Source: Bacillota bacterium (GTDB lineage Bacteria > Bacillota > Clostridia > Christensenellales > Aristaeellaceae). From it: DNA of 64,000 bases. The stretch spans positions 186,001-250,000 of the forward strand of contig JAFADG010000044.1 of NCBI GenBank assembly GCA_023425025.1, written 5' to 3'. The number at the start of each line of letters is the position of its first letter. The first letter of the stretch is position 1. Made by a program: the position numbers and the translations under genes. The notes under the pieces were generated by a model. That model saw nothing but the letters and a program-made list of their open reading frames with translations, had not been told where the DNA came from and searched no databases. This document shows, one piece after another, positions 30,774-38,750 of the stretch.

Positions 30774-32773
30774 CCTTGCCCGCCGATTCTTAACAAAAAC
30801 TCCGCTTCATCAATCACCGGGATTTGCAGCTCCTGGGCTTTTGTCAGCTTGCTGCCGGCGTTTTCGCCGTACAGCACAAAGGAGGTTTTGCGGCTGACGC
30901 TGCCGGATGCCACGCCGCCATGCTTGCGGATCAGATCTTCGGCCTCGCTGCGGCCAAGTGTCGGCAACGTGCCCGTGACGACCACCGTGAGGCCCGTGAG
31001 CACTCCACCCTCCGCCTTTTTCGCCTCCATTGGCGCAATGCCGGCCATAAGCAACCGGTCCACCATTTCGATGTTCTCGGCAAAGGAGAAGAAGTCCACA
31101 ATGCTCTGGGCCACCACATCGCCCACCTCGGGAATTTGAATCAATTCCTCCAGGCCGGCTAATTTCAGCGCATCCAGCGTACCGAAATGAGTGGCCAGAT
31201 CCCGCGCGGTTTTGCGGCCCACATTGGGGATGCCCAGCGCGAACAGAAACGCGTCCAGCGGGCAATGGCGGCTTTCCTGCAAGGCCTTCAGCAGGTTATC
31301 CGCCTTTTTGTCTTTGAATCCTTCCAGGCTTAGCAGCTGCTCCTTCGTCAGCGTATACAGACCGGCAGGGTCTTTGATGTCAAACCTGTCATACAAAAGA
31401 CCGGCCGTCTTTTCGGAAAAAGTCTCGATATCCATGGCATCCCGGCCCGCAAAATGAGCGATGCGCGCCACGGCCTGGGGCCGGCAGGTGGCCCTGTTCA
31501 TGCAATACAGATGCGCGCCGCGTTCGATGATTTCACCGCCGCAGGCAGGGCACTTTGCCGGTTTTTCAATGGGTGTTTCGCCCTCCTCCGGCTCCCCTAC
31601 CCGGCCCATGATTTCGGGAATCACATCGTTGGAGCGGCGGATCCACACCTGGCAGCCGACGGCCACCTTTTTGCGCTGAATATCGCCCCAGTTGTTGAGG
31701 GTGGCCCTTTTCACCGTGACACCGCCAAAGTCCACCGGCGTGAGATGGGCCAGTGGCGTCAGCTTGCCGGTGCGGCCCGGCTCCCATTCCACCTTCAAAA
31801 GGGTGGTCGTGTTTTCCTCCGCCTCAAACTTGTAGGCAACGGCCCAGCGCGGGAATTTATCGGTATATCCCATCGCATTGCGCAGATTGAAATCAGCGAC
31901 CTTGATCACCGCGCCGTCGATCAAAAAGTCCAGCTTTTCACGGCTGTCAATGATCTCCTGAATGCAGGCGCGAAGCTCGTCAAGGCTCTTCGCCTCTTTG
32001 CGCAAGCCCAATGGGAAGCCGTTTTCTTTCAGGAAAGCGATCATGCCGGCCTGGTCGCCGTAGGGCGGATTTTCTATGGTGCCGACCTGGTAAAAGAACG
32101 CGTCCAGCCTTCTTAAGGCCGTAACCGCCGGGTCCAGGTTGCGCAGCGCGCCGGCCGCCGCGTTACGGGCATTTTTCAAAGGCTCCGCAGCCGTTTCATT
32201 GTATTTTTTGAACACCGACAGGCGCATGATGCATTCGCCCTGCACCTCCAAAAGCCCCTTGTAGGGGATGGTCAGCGGCACGGTGCGTATGGTTTTCGCC
32301 TGGGGCAGAATCGCCTCGCCCGTTTCACCATTGCCCCGGGTGGCCGCCTGCTTCAATTCGCCGTTGTTATAGGTCAGGTTCAGGGTCAGGCCGTCCAGCT
32401 TGTATTCCACAAAGTAAGTGATCCCAACCATATGGCCCGCCTGGGCAGCCAGCTTCTCCACCCGCGCTACCCAGGCGGCAAGGCCCTGCAAATCCCGCAC
32501 CTTGTCCATGCTCCACAGCCTGTTCAGATGCCTGTGCTGCAAAAAAACGGGCAGCGGCTGGCCGCCCACCCTGTGGGTAGGCGAATCGGAAAGCCGCACG
32601 CCCGTCTCTTTTTCCAAAAGGACAAGCTCATCATAGAGCTTGTCCCATTGGGCATCCGATATGACCGGGTTATCCATTTCATAATACGCCCGGTTTGCTT
32701 CGTTCAACTGATCTACCAGCGTGCGCATGCGCTGCGCCGGCGGCAAAGTGACGTTTTCCTTCTCGTGCGGCAT
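30770..32773 (-). CDS. ligA: NAD-dependent DNA ligase
   Basis: 667 residues, standard LigA length. Seals nicks in replication and repair using NAD+. Domain Ia (NPVISDAQWDKLYDEL), adenylation domain with Lys125 in VEYKLDGL, OB fold, a four-Cys zinc finger (CPACGGEI ... YCMNRATC), helix-hairpin-helix repeats (IPEVGDVVAQSIVDFF) and a C-terminal BRCT domain (GLTVVVTGTLPTLGRSEAED) appear in order. The usual PMLSL motif near residue 85 reads HLNRLWSMDKV, a divergent version found in some clostridial ligases. The start is 1 bp from the pcrA stop, the classical pcrA-ligA pair. Confidence 0.95.
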   Translation of the reverse strand: MPHEKENVTLPPAQRMRTLVDQLNEANRAYYEMDNPVISDAQWDKLYDELVLLEKETGVRLSDSPTHRVGGQPLPVFLQHRHLNRLWSMDKVRDLQGLAAWVARVEKLAAQAGHMVGITYFVEYKLDGLTLNLTYNNGELKQAATRGNGETGEAILPQAKTIRTVPLTIPYKGLLEVQGECIMRLSVFKKYNETAAEPLKNARNAAAGALRNLDPAVTALRRLDAFFYQVGTIENPPYGDQAGMIAFLKENGFPLGLRKEAKSLDELRACIQEIIDSREKLDFLIDGAVIKVADFNLRNAMGYTDKFPRWAVAYKFEAEENTTTLLKVEWEPGRTGKLTPLAHLTPVDFGGVTVKRATLNNWGDIQRKKVAVGCQVWIRRSNDVIPEIMGRVGEPEEGETPIEKPAKCPACGGEIIERGAHLYCMNRATCRPQAVARIAHFAGRDAMDIETFSEKTAGLLYDRFDIKDPAGLYTLTKEQLLSLEGFKDKKADNLLKALQESRHCPLDAFLFALGIPNVGRKTARDLATHFGTLDALKLAGLEELIQIPEVGDVVAQSIVDFFSFAENIEMVDRLLMAGIAPMEAKKAEGGVLTGLTVVVTGTLPTLGRSEAEDLIRKHGGVASGSVSRKTSFVLYGENAGSKLTKAQELQIPVIDEAEFLLRIGGQG

Positions 32774-32774
32774 A

Positions 32775-35054
32775 CTAGTTCCCTACCTTTACAATCGGCG
32801 CGATGCTCAGCGAAAACTCCTTGACGCCATAAGCCGTAAACTCGATCACGATCCGTGCGTCGGCGCCGCTGCCCCGCACCTCCAGCACGTTGCCCTCGCC
32901 AAACTTGCGGTGCATGACCCGATCGCCGGTAGTGAACAGGCTCTGCATGGCCGTTTTTTCCAGGCTTCTGGCCGGGGAGGCGGCAAAGCCCTTTTGCACG
33001 CCGGGGATGCCCAGCGCCTGGGAGCTTGGCGCGATTTGAGGCGTGCCAAACCCGAGTTCATGGGGCCGGGTGACCCGGGCAGGCTTTGCGGGCGCGGGAT
33101 GCTGGGGCTTGGGCGAGCCGAAGGACCGCTCCATTTTGGAAATCCACTCGTCGTCCAGCAGGCGCTTGGGAATCTCATTCAAAAACCGGGAGGGCGGGTT
33201 GTGGTTCAGCTGGTTGAAAATCATGCGCTGGCTGGCATAGCTCAAATACAGCCTGCGCTGGGCGCGGGTGATGCCCACATAGCAAAGGCGCCGTTCCTCT
33301 TCCAGGCGGTTTTCGTCGGTATTCACACGGCTGGAAGGGAAAAGCCCATCCTCCATGCCGGCCAGGAAAACGATGGGGAACTCCAGCCCCTTGGCGCTGT
33401 GCAGCGTCATCAGCGTCACGTACCGCGGGCTTTCCGCCGACTGGTCCAGGTCGGTGACCAGGGCCACGTTCTCCAAAAAGTCCTCCAGGCGCGGGTTATC
33501 CGCCTTATGCTCGAACTCCTCCACCGCGCCGACAAATTCCTGTATGTTCTCCAGGCGGGTACGGGCTTCCTCCGTATCCTCCCGCTGGTATTCCGCCATC
33601 AGGCCCGACTCCTGCAGCACTGTTTTTACAAACTCCGCAAGGCCCATATCCTCCCGCATGGCCACCAGCCGGTTCATAAGCATGGCAAACTCGCCCACGC
33701 ACTTGCGGGGCCTGGCGGAGAGGGATTCGGGAATGTCCTGCAGGGCGCTGTACAGCGGCATGCTGTTTTCCTGGGCATGCTGGGCCAGCTCCGCGATGGT
33801 GGCGTCGCCGATAGCCCTCTTGGGCTGGTTGATGATGCGGCGCAGCGAAACGTCATCGGCTGGGTTGATTATCACCCGAAGGTAAGCAATGATATCCCGC
33901 ACTTCCTTGCGGTCGTAAAAGCGCAGGCCGCCGAACACCCTGTAGGGGATGCCGGCGCGGACCATCATTTCTTCCAGCACGCGGCTCTGGGCGTTGGTGC
34001 GGTACAAAACCGCCATGTCGCCATAGGTTTCGCGGCTTAAGGTCAATTGGTGCATCCTGTCGCAGATCCAGGCGGCTTCCTCCCGCTCATCGCCCGCGCA
34101 GAACACCTTGATGGGCTCGCCTTCGCCCATTTCCGTCCACAGCGCCTTTTCCTTGCGGCCCTGGTTGTGGGCAATCACCTGGTTGGCGGCATCCAGTATA
34201 TTGGCGGTGGAGCGGTAATTCTGCTCCAGCTTGATAACCTTGGCGTCGGGGAAATCCTTTTCAAAATCCAGGATGTTGCGGATATCTGCGCCGCGCCAGC
34301 CGTAAATGGACTGGTCGTCGTCGCCCACTACGCACAGGTTGCGGCTCTTTTGGGTGATGAGCTTCACCAGCATGTACTGGGCATAGTTGGTATCCTGGTA
34401 TTCGTCCACATGCACATACTGGAACCTGTCCCGATAGCCTTCCAGCACGGGCGGGTGGTCGGCAAACAGCTCCAGAGTGCGCATGATCAGATCGTCAAAA
34501 TCCAGGGCGTTGGCGGCGCGGAGCTTGTCCTCATACATTTGAAAGGCGTCGGAAATAAGCTGGCAGCGGTAATCCTTGTTGGATTCCCGGAACCAGTCGG
34601 CCGGAGACATCAATTTGTTTTTGGCGTCGGAAATTTTGGATTTGAGTTCCCTGGGCGGCAGGAACTTTTCATCCAGGTTCATGCTTTTGAGTATTTCCTT
34701 GATGACGCTGCTTTGATCGTCGTCGTCATAGATGGTGAAGGACCTGGTATAGCCCAGCTTTTCGATATCGCGGCGCAGGATTCTGGCGCAGGTGGCGTGG
34801 AAGGTGGAGATCCAGGCTTCCTCCGCCTTTGGCCCCACCAGCTTCGCGATGCGCTCCTTCATTTCCCTGGCCGCTTTGTTGGTAAATGTCAACGCCATAA
34901 TTTGCCATGGTTGAACCCCGTGGTCGATCAGGTTCGCCACGCGGTATGTAAGGGCGCGGGTTTTGCCGCTGCCCGCGCCTGCCAGGATAAGCACCGGCCC
35001 TTGCAAGGTCTCGGCAGCCTGCCGCTGTTCTTTGTTCAACGCCTGCAAATTCAT
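32775..35054 (-). CDS. pcrA: ATP-dependent DNA helicase PcrA/UvrD
   Basis: 759 residues. Superfamily 1A 3'-5' helicase for repair and replication. Seen: Walker A LAGAGSGKTRAL (residues 24-35), motif Ia TFTNKAAREMKER, motif II YVHVDEYQDTN, QSIYGWRGADI, motif IV LEQNYRST and late motifs TLHSAKGLEFP and LCYVGITRAQRRLYL. The C-terminal tail ends in a Tudor-like PcrA segment (TTGDRVMHRKFGEGNVLEV) that binds RNA polymerase in Gram-positives. It follows yerC after 21 bp and precedes ligA, the conserved Bacillota gene order. GAGGAAAACGAAC precedes the ATG. Confidence 0.96.
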   Translation of the reverse strand: MNLQALNKEQRQAAETLQGPVLILAGAGSGKTRALTYRVANLIDHGVQPWQIMALTFTNKAAREMKERIAKLVGPKAEEAWISTFHATCARILRRDIEKLGYTRSFTIYDDDDQSSVIKEILKSMNLDEKFLPPRELKSKISDAKNKLMSPADWFRESNKDYRCQLISDAFQMYEDKLRAANALDFDDLIMRTLELFADHPPVLEGYRDRFQYVHVDEYQDTNYAQYMLVKLITQKSRNLCVVGDDDQSIYGWRGADIRNILDFEKDFPDAKVIKLEQNYRSTANILDAANQVIAHNQGRKEKALWTEMGEGEPIKVFCAGDEREEAAWICDRMHQLTLSRETYGDMAVLYRTNAQSRVLEEMMVRAGIPYRVFGGLRFYDRKEVRDIIAYLRVIINPADDVSLRRIINQPKRAIGDATIAELAQHAQENSMPLYSALQDIPESLSARPRKCVGEFAMLMNRLVAMREDMGLAEFVKTVLQESGLMAEYQREDTEEARTRLENIQEFVGAVEEFEHKADNPRLEDFLENVALVTDLDQSAESPRYVTLMTLHSAKGLEFPIVFLAGMEDGLFPSSRVNTDENRLEEERRLCYVGITRAQRRLYLSYASQRMIFNQLNHNPPSRFLNEIPKRLLDDEWISKMERSFGSPKPQHPAPAKPARVTRPHELGFGTPQIAPSSQALGIPGVQKGFAASPARSLEKTAMQSLFTTGDRVMHRKFGEGNVLEVRGSGADARIVIEFTAYGVKEFSLSIAPIVKVGN

Positions 35055-35075
35055 GTTCGTTTTCCTCTGTCTTCC

Positions 35076-35411
35076 TCAATCTTGTGTTGTTGCCTCTGCC
35101 GCATCCTGCGGAATCAGCCTCTTTTCCGCCAGGACCTCCAGTACCTTCTGATACCCGCCCGCGCCGTACAAAAGCGCCCGGTTGACCCGGCTGATGGTGG
35201 CGGTGCTGGCCCCGGTCCGGCGGGCGATCTCCTGATAGGTTACATGCTCCCGAAGCAGGCATGCCACATGCAGCCGCTGGGCAATGCTTTTCAGCTCCTG
35301 TATGGTGCAGACATCCTCCAAAAAACGGTAGGCATCCTCCGGCTCCGAAAGCGCCAGAAGCGCCTGCATCAACAGATCGGTTTGGGATGTTTGGATCTTT
35401 GGTGTGAACAT
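35076..35411 (-). CDS. yerC: YerC/YecD family TrpR-related regulator
   Basis: 111 residues. TrpR-like helical fold: LTIQ-type core (DVCTIQELKSIAQRLHVACL) and recognition region TYQEIARRTGASTATISRVN, the YerC/YecD signature. Its gene normally heads the pcrA-ligA cluster in Bacillota, as here; no target is established to my knowledge. I take the ATG at 35409-35411 behind GGGAGGCGGACCC rather than the upstream ATG at 35426, which has no ribosome site. A promoter is visible 100 bp upstream. Confidence 0.92.
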   Translation of the reverse strand: MFTPKIQTSQTDLLMQALLALSEPEDAYRFLEDVCTIQELKSIAQRLHVACLLREHVTYQEIARRTGASTATISRVNRALLYGAGGYQKVLEVLAEKRLIPQDAAEATTQD

Positions 35412-35511
35412 GGGTCCGCCTCCCATATTTGTTTAGGGTCACTTCGAACAAAGACCCGCTTGCATCTGGCGGGCGGAAAGAGAGCGGAAATATGAAAAAC
35501 CATCCTAAGCT

Positions 35512-35540
35512 AGTATAGCATATTTGGGGGCTTATGGAAA
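35512..35540 (-). promoter_or_regulatory. SigA promoter of the yerC-pcrA-ligA operon
   Basis: On the minus strand TTTCCA (35540-35535), 17-bp spacer and TATACT (35517-35512) preceded by TGC (extended -10), 100 bp before yerC. Confidence 0.65.
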
Positions 35541-35592
35541 GGTCAAAAGCATTTCAAGCGAAAACAAGAAGAATATCCGGCCGCGGCCGCAA

Positions 35593-36597
35593 TCACCGTC
35601 CCTTTTGAAGCGAAATGGCACCGCTCTCGTCTTCCATGCCATTTTCGTCTACAGGCACCAACTGAGCCGGCTGATATACATGATTGCCGACAAACCAAGC
35701 GGTGTAAAGACCATCCACCAGCTTTTCCGCCATCGCCCGCGGTTCCCCCTTAATATATAGCCGCCAGCCATTTATAGCGGAATCTTCCGGCGCGTGGACA
35801 GTGATCTTCGTAAACTTGTCCACCACTTTTTGCACAAGGGCTTTTGTTCCCGCTCCGTCTGTGCCGGAATAAAAGCTGTTGCTGACCGCCCAATCCTCTT
35901 TCCCGATACAGTAGGGGCATGGCGTGAGGCCATTCATTAGATCCGCATTGTAGCAGGTGATGGCCGTCAGCGGCAAAAAGCGGGAAGATACTGCATTGCA
36001 GTAATCCCCACTATGATAGTATTGCCCGCCTTGCGGATTGTAACACGTTTGCGGTGACCAGATCGCATATGAAAAAAGCCGCAAATGGGTCTTTTCAGAG
36101 AGTGAATCTTTAGGCGACCATTCACCATAAATGGTCACAAAGCCTGGCAGGGTTTGGGCGCCGCTGTTCTCAAGACAGTCATAGGTATATGACCGCTGGA
36201 AAAGGGCTGGATCATCCCCCAGGGAGGCGTTCCCCCTATTCAGGATAATGCGGTCACCCACCCGGTCAATTACCTGCTGCCAATCCATGCCGCCATACAA
36301 ACCATCAAAAACGACGCCGTCGTCCATATCGATAAAGCGCATCGGCGTATCATCATCCGCCGCGGCCTCGAACACAAAGGTATAGCCCCATTCCGGATAA
36401 GAGTATCGCTGCCAGCCATCCTCCTCCTTTGAGGTGTAGCCATCACCAAAGACAAGCAGTATTTCCTGCCGCGTCATCATCATAAGCTCCGTCATATCCT
36501 TGGGCTCGAGCCTGCCGGGGATTTGGGCCGCCGCCGGAAGCGCGGAAAGAAGGGTCGCCAGGATCGCCAGGGAAAATGAGATCAAAGCACGTTTCAT
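35593..36597 (-). CDS. Secreted protein of unknown function with His/Cys metal-site motif
   Basis: 334 residues. A signal peptide (RALISFSLAILATLLSALPA, cut near AAA-QI) leads to a mature protein. Residues about 35-130 contain two short repeats starting LMMMTRQEILLVFGDGYTSK and MDWQQVIDRVGDRIIL, each a helix plus beta hairpin as in SmpA/BLIP-type folds (inference). Residues about 190-235 contain YYHSGDYCNAV ... LTPCPYCI, the Y-H-x-x-x-x-C / P-C-x-x-C pattern common in secreted clostridial proteins and likely a metal site. No enzyme function is assigned. GGGAGGAAAATGC precedes the ATG. It stands alone between two terminated units. Confidence 0.75.
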   Translation of the reverse strand: MKRALISFSLAILATLLSALPAAAQIPGRLEPKDMTELMMMTRQEILLVFGDGYTSKEEDGWQRYSYPEWGYTFVFEAAADDDTPMRFIDMDDGVVFDGLYGGMDWQQVIDRVGDRIILNRGNASLGDDPALFQRSYTYDCLENSGAQTLPGFVTIYGEWSPKDSLSEKTHLRLFSYAIWSPQTCYNPQGGQYYHSGDYCNAVSSRFLPLTAITCYNADLMNGLTPCPYCIGKEDWAVSNSFYSGTDGAGTKALVQKVVDKFTKITVHAPEDSAINGWRLYIKGEPRAMAEKLVDGLYTAWFVGNHVYQPAQLVPVDENGMEDESGAISLQKGR

Positions 36598-36684
36598 GCA
36601 TTTTCCTCCCGATTTCCATTTTTTATTAAAACGAATGAGGAAGGAAAATTATTCCGATTTTGCATGGTTTGCGTTTCAGACCGC

Positions 36685-36739
36685 AAAAAACCGCCTTGGC
36701 CGGGCACGCAGTCATTGCATGGCCCAGCCAAGGCGGTTT
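36685..36739 (-). terminator. Terminator of the DUF1614-spoIIP operon
   Basis: A 13-bp perfect stem (AAACCGCCTTGGC and complement) ending in six T on the minus strand, 35 bp past spoIIP. Confidence 0.88.
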
Positions 36740-36774
36740 CCTTTACATCCCCTATGCTCTATCCATGATCCCTT

Positions 36775-37941
36775 TTACTTTTGCGGCTTTTTCCCGAACA
36801 GGCCGCCGGTCATCTCGCTGACGTTGCGTTTGAGCTTGTCTACCGTGCCCTGCTTGGAACCGGTGGCGATCAGCGCAAAGATGACAAGCCCGGCCACAAA
36901 GACGCCCACCACCCACAGGATGCCGCTGCCGGCGCCCGTGTTGTCCTCGGTGGAAGGTGTGTTCGTCTCTTGATTGTTGGCGGCGGCATTGTTGTTATTG
37001 CCCGGGGCCACGTCGCTGGCGGCCCCCGCCGCGCCGGTGACGCCGCCATACAAGGCTTTATAAATGACGTTTGCAATCGGCGCCATGGAATTTTCCACCC
37101 TGTCTTTGCTGATGACATGGGTTCCGAATTCCAGCAGTACGCTGCGCGGCGACAGATCCTGATTATAGGTACCCTTTCCAATGAAAATATCTTTGATGAG
37201 GCCCGGGTATACCTTGTCACCCACGGCTTTGATCTGTGCGGCAAATTTTTTGTTGGCGCTTGAATTTTGATTGCTGCGCCCTACCAGAAGGCGGATCTTG
37301 CTGGCATCTTTCCCTGCCAAGTTGGTGTTGTATTCCTTTGGATTGGGAATGCCGTCCCGGTGAATATCAAAGATGGCGTCCGGGGCTGTCTGCATAAGCT
37401 TCATGGCGGTTGGCCGGCTGCGGCGGTAAGCCCCGGAGTCATGGGGATGGTGGGTGGCCTCACTGGCTTCCACAGTGACGCCCAGCTTCTCCATTTCCTT
37501 TTTGAATTCATCAGCCATATCGTATATGCCGCCCTTACCCTTTTTCGAGCTCACGCCGTCGGAGGGTATATAGCTTTCATCACTGTGGGTGTTATAGATG
37601 GCGATCTTTTTTTGCCCGCCCGCACTCACTGGCAGTGATGCGTCGGCATCCAGCCAGGAAACATCAGGCAGCTCGTACATTCCAAGCTTTTTTGCCACGG
37701 CCGTTTTTTTTGCCGTATCTACCGAAATGACTTCAAAATGCCGGTTGTCCTCAGCAATGTATTCGTCACCCTTGTCCGGCAAGCCGCAAAAGGAAGTGAT
37801 ATATTCGCCGGCCTCGTCCAGAATCTCGTAAACCTCCTCGATCCCATCCCCTTCTTCCTCCAAGACCTCTGCCTCTGTCAAAGCAAGCGCCGGGAGGAGC
37901 AGCATAACTGCTACCATGAGCAATGCAAGCCTTTTTTTCAT
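36775..37941 (-). CDS. spoIIP: Stage II sporulation protein P (peptidoglycan hydrolase)
   Basis: 388 residues. SpoIIP is the amidase/endopeptidase that thins septal peptidoglycan during engulfment with SpoIID and SpoIIM. Seen: the metal-site motifs KIAIYNTHSDESYIPSDG, DIHRDGIPNP and SVLLEFGTH, all present. The protein has an N-terminal signal (KKRLALLMVAVMLLLPALAL) and, unusually for B. subtilis-type SpoIIP, a C-terminal Asn/Thr-rich linker and membrane helix (LWVVGVFVAGLVIFALIAT) before a basic tail. It overlaps the DUF1614 gene by 4 bp (ATGA). Its presence is the clearest evidence for sporulation. Confidence 0.93.
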   Translation of the reverse strand: MKKRLALLMVAVMLLLPALALTEAEVLEEEGDGIEEVYEILDEAGEYITSFCGLPDKGDEYIAEDNRHFEVISVDTAKKTAVAKKLGMYELPDVSWLDADASLPVSAGGQKKIAIYNTHSDESYIPSDGVSSKKGKGGIYDMADEFKKEMEKLGVTVEASEATHHPHDSGAYRRSRPTAMKLMQTAPDAIFDIHRDGIPNPKEYNTNLAGKDASKIRLLVGRSNQNSSANKKFAAQIKAVGDKVYPGLIKDIFIGKGTYNQDLSPRSVLLEFGTHVISKDRVENSMAPIANVIYKALYGGVTGAAGAASDVAPGNNNNAAANNQETNTPSTEDNTGAGSGILWVVGVFVAGLVIFALIATGSKQGTVDKLKRNVSEMTGGLFGKKPQK

Positions 37942-38597
37942 TTCCTTTCCTCCCCCTTCTCTTTAACTGCATGAATCCGTTCTCTATCCGGCGGGTTCTT
38001 ACCCCTTGTTACGCGCTCAACGATTTCACCGATAAGCTCCGCCAGCAAAACACCCAGGATACCGCTGATGACCATGGCGTCCATCACTCCGGCGCCGCCG
38101 AGTGTCAGCACCTGGTTTTCACCAGAGTTCCAGTTAACCACCGCCACTGCAACATCTGCCAGCAGTACGCCCAGAACGCCGCAGATAAAGGCGTTGCGGC
38201 GGGACCTGCCCAGTATGTAAGCCGCCAGGCCGCCCACAATGCCCCAGACATAGTTTGGATCAATGACAATCTGCTCCGGCTCGTTGGGCATCACCAGACC
38301 CAGCACATATACCACCCCGGCGGTGAGAAGGGTCCCGATCACAGCCCGCAGCTTCTCTTTTCCTGTTTCAGCCCTGATGATCAGATACAGGCAGACCGCC
38401 ACGGGGATCACCGCCCCACCAATGTTGAACTGCACCATGCCAATGCGTATGTCGGGGATCAGCGTGCCAAAGAACATGGCCGCCACAATGATCAGCGCGG
38501 CGCGGTCGGTCAGCCGCATCCTGTCCAGCACCCGCTGGGATACGCCGAAGAAAATCAGCACCGCCACTGCGGTGAGCAGTATCATGCCAATGGACAC
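37938..38597 (-). CDS. DUF1614 membrane protein
   Basis: 219 residues with six or more hydrophobic segments, e.g. MILLTAVAVLIFFGVSQ, AALIIVAAMFFGTLIP, IPVAVCLYLIIRA and a late GVMDAMVISGILGVLLAELIG. The GGAGVMDAM and RIGMVQFNIGGAVIPV segments match DUF1614, a family often placed next to spoIIP in Clostridia; role unknown but presumably in sporulation. It starts with GTG at 38597 behind GGGAGGAAGAAATCT. Four-base overlap with spoIIP shows coupling. Confidence 0.88.
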   Translation of the reverse strand: MSIGMILLTAVAVLIFFGVSQRVLDRMRLTDRAALIIVAAMFFGTLIPDIRIGMVQFNIGGAVIPVAVCLYLIIRAETGKEKLRAVIGTLLTAGVVYVLGLVMPNEPEQIVIDPNYVWGIVGGLAAYILGRSRRNAFICGVLGVLLADVAVAVVNWNSGENQVLTLGGAGVMDAMVISGILGVLLAELIGEIVERVTRGKNPPDRERIHAVKEKGEERK

Positions 38598-38683
38598 AGA
38601 TTTCTTCCTCCCAAGCCTTTATTCCCAAAAAGTGTTCCCGCTGCCCAAAAAGAATATGCGCACAGCAACCTGTGGACAGGGCA

Positions 38684-38712
38684 TTGTGAGCGACCCCAAA
38701 ATGTGGTATAGT
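38684..38712 (+). promoter_or_regulatory. SigA promoter of parE-parC
   Basis: TTGTGA (38684-38689), 17-bp spacer, TATAGT (38707-38712), 38 bp before the parE start. Confidence 0.75.
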
Positions 38713-38750
38713 AAGAAGAATGATTATGGAATTGGACAAGGAGTTTTGGC

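Noticed and set aside
34047..35495. 482-codon plus-strand frame opposite pcrA and yerC
   Set aside because: Shadow of PcrA; crosses two real genes and the operon start.
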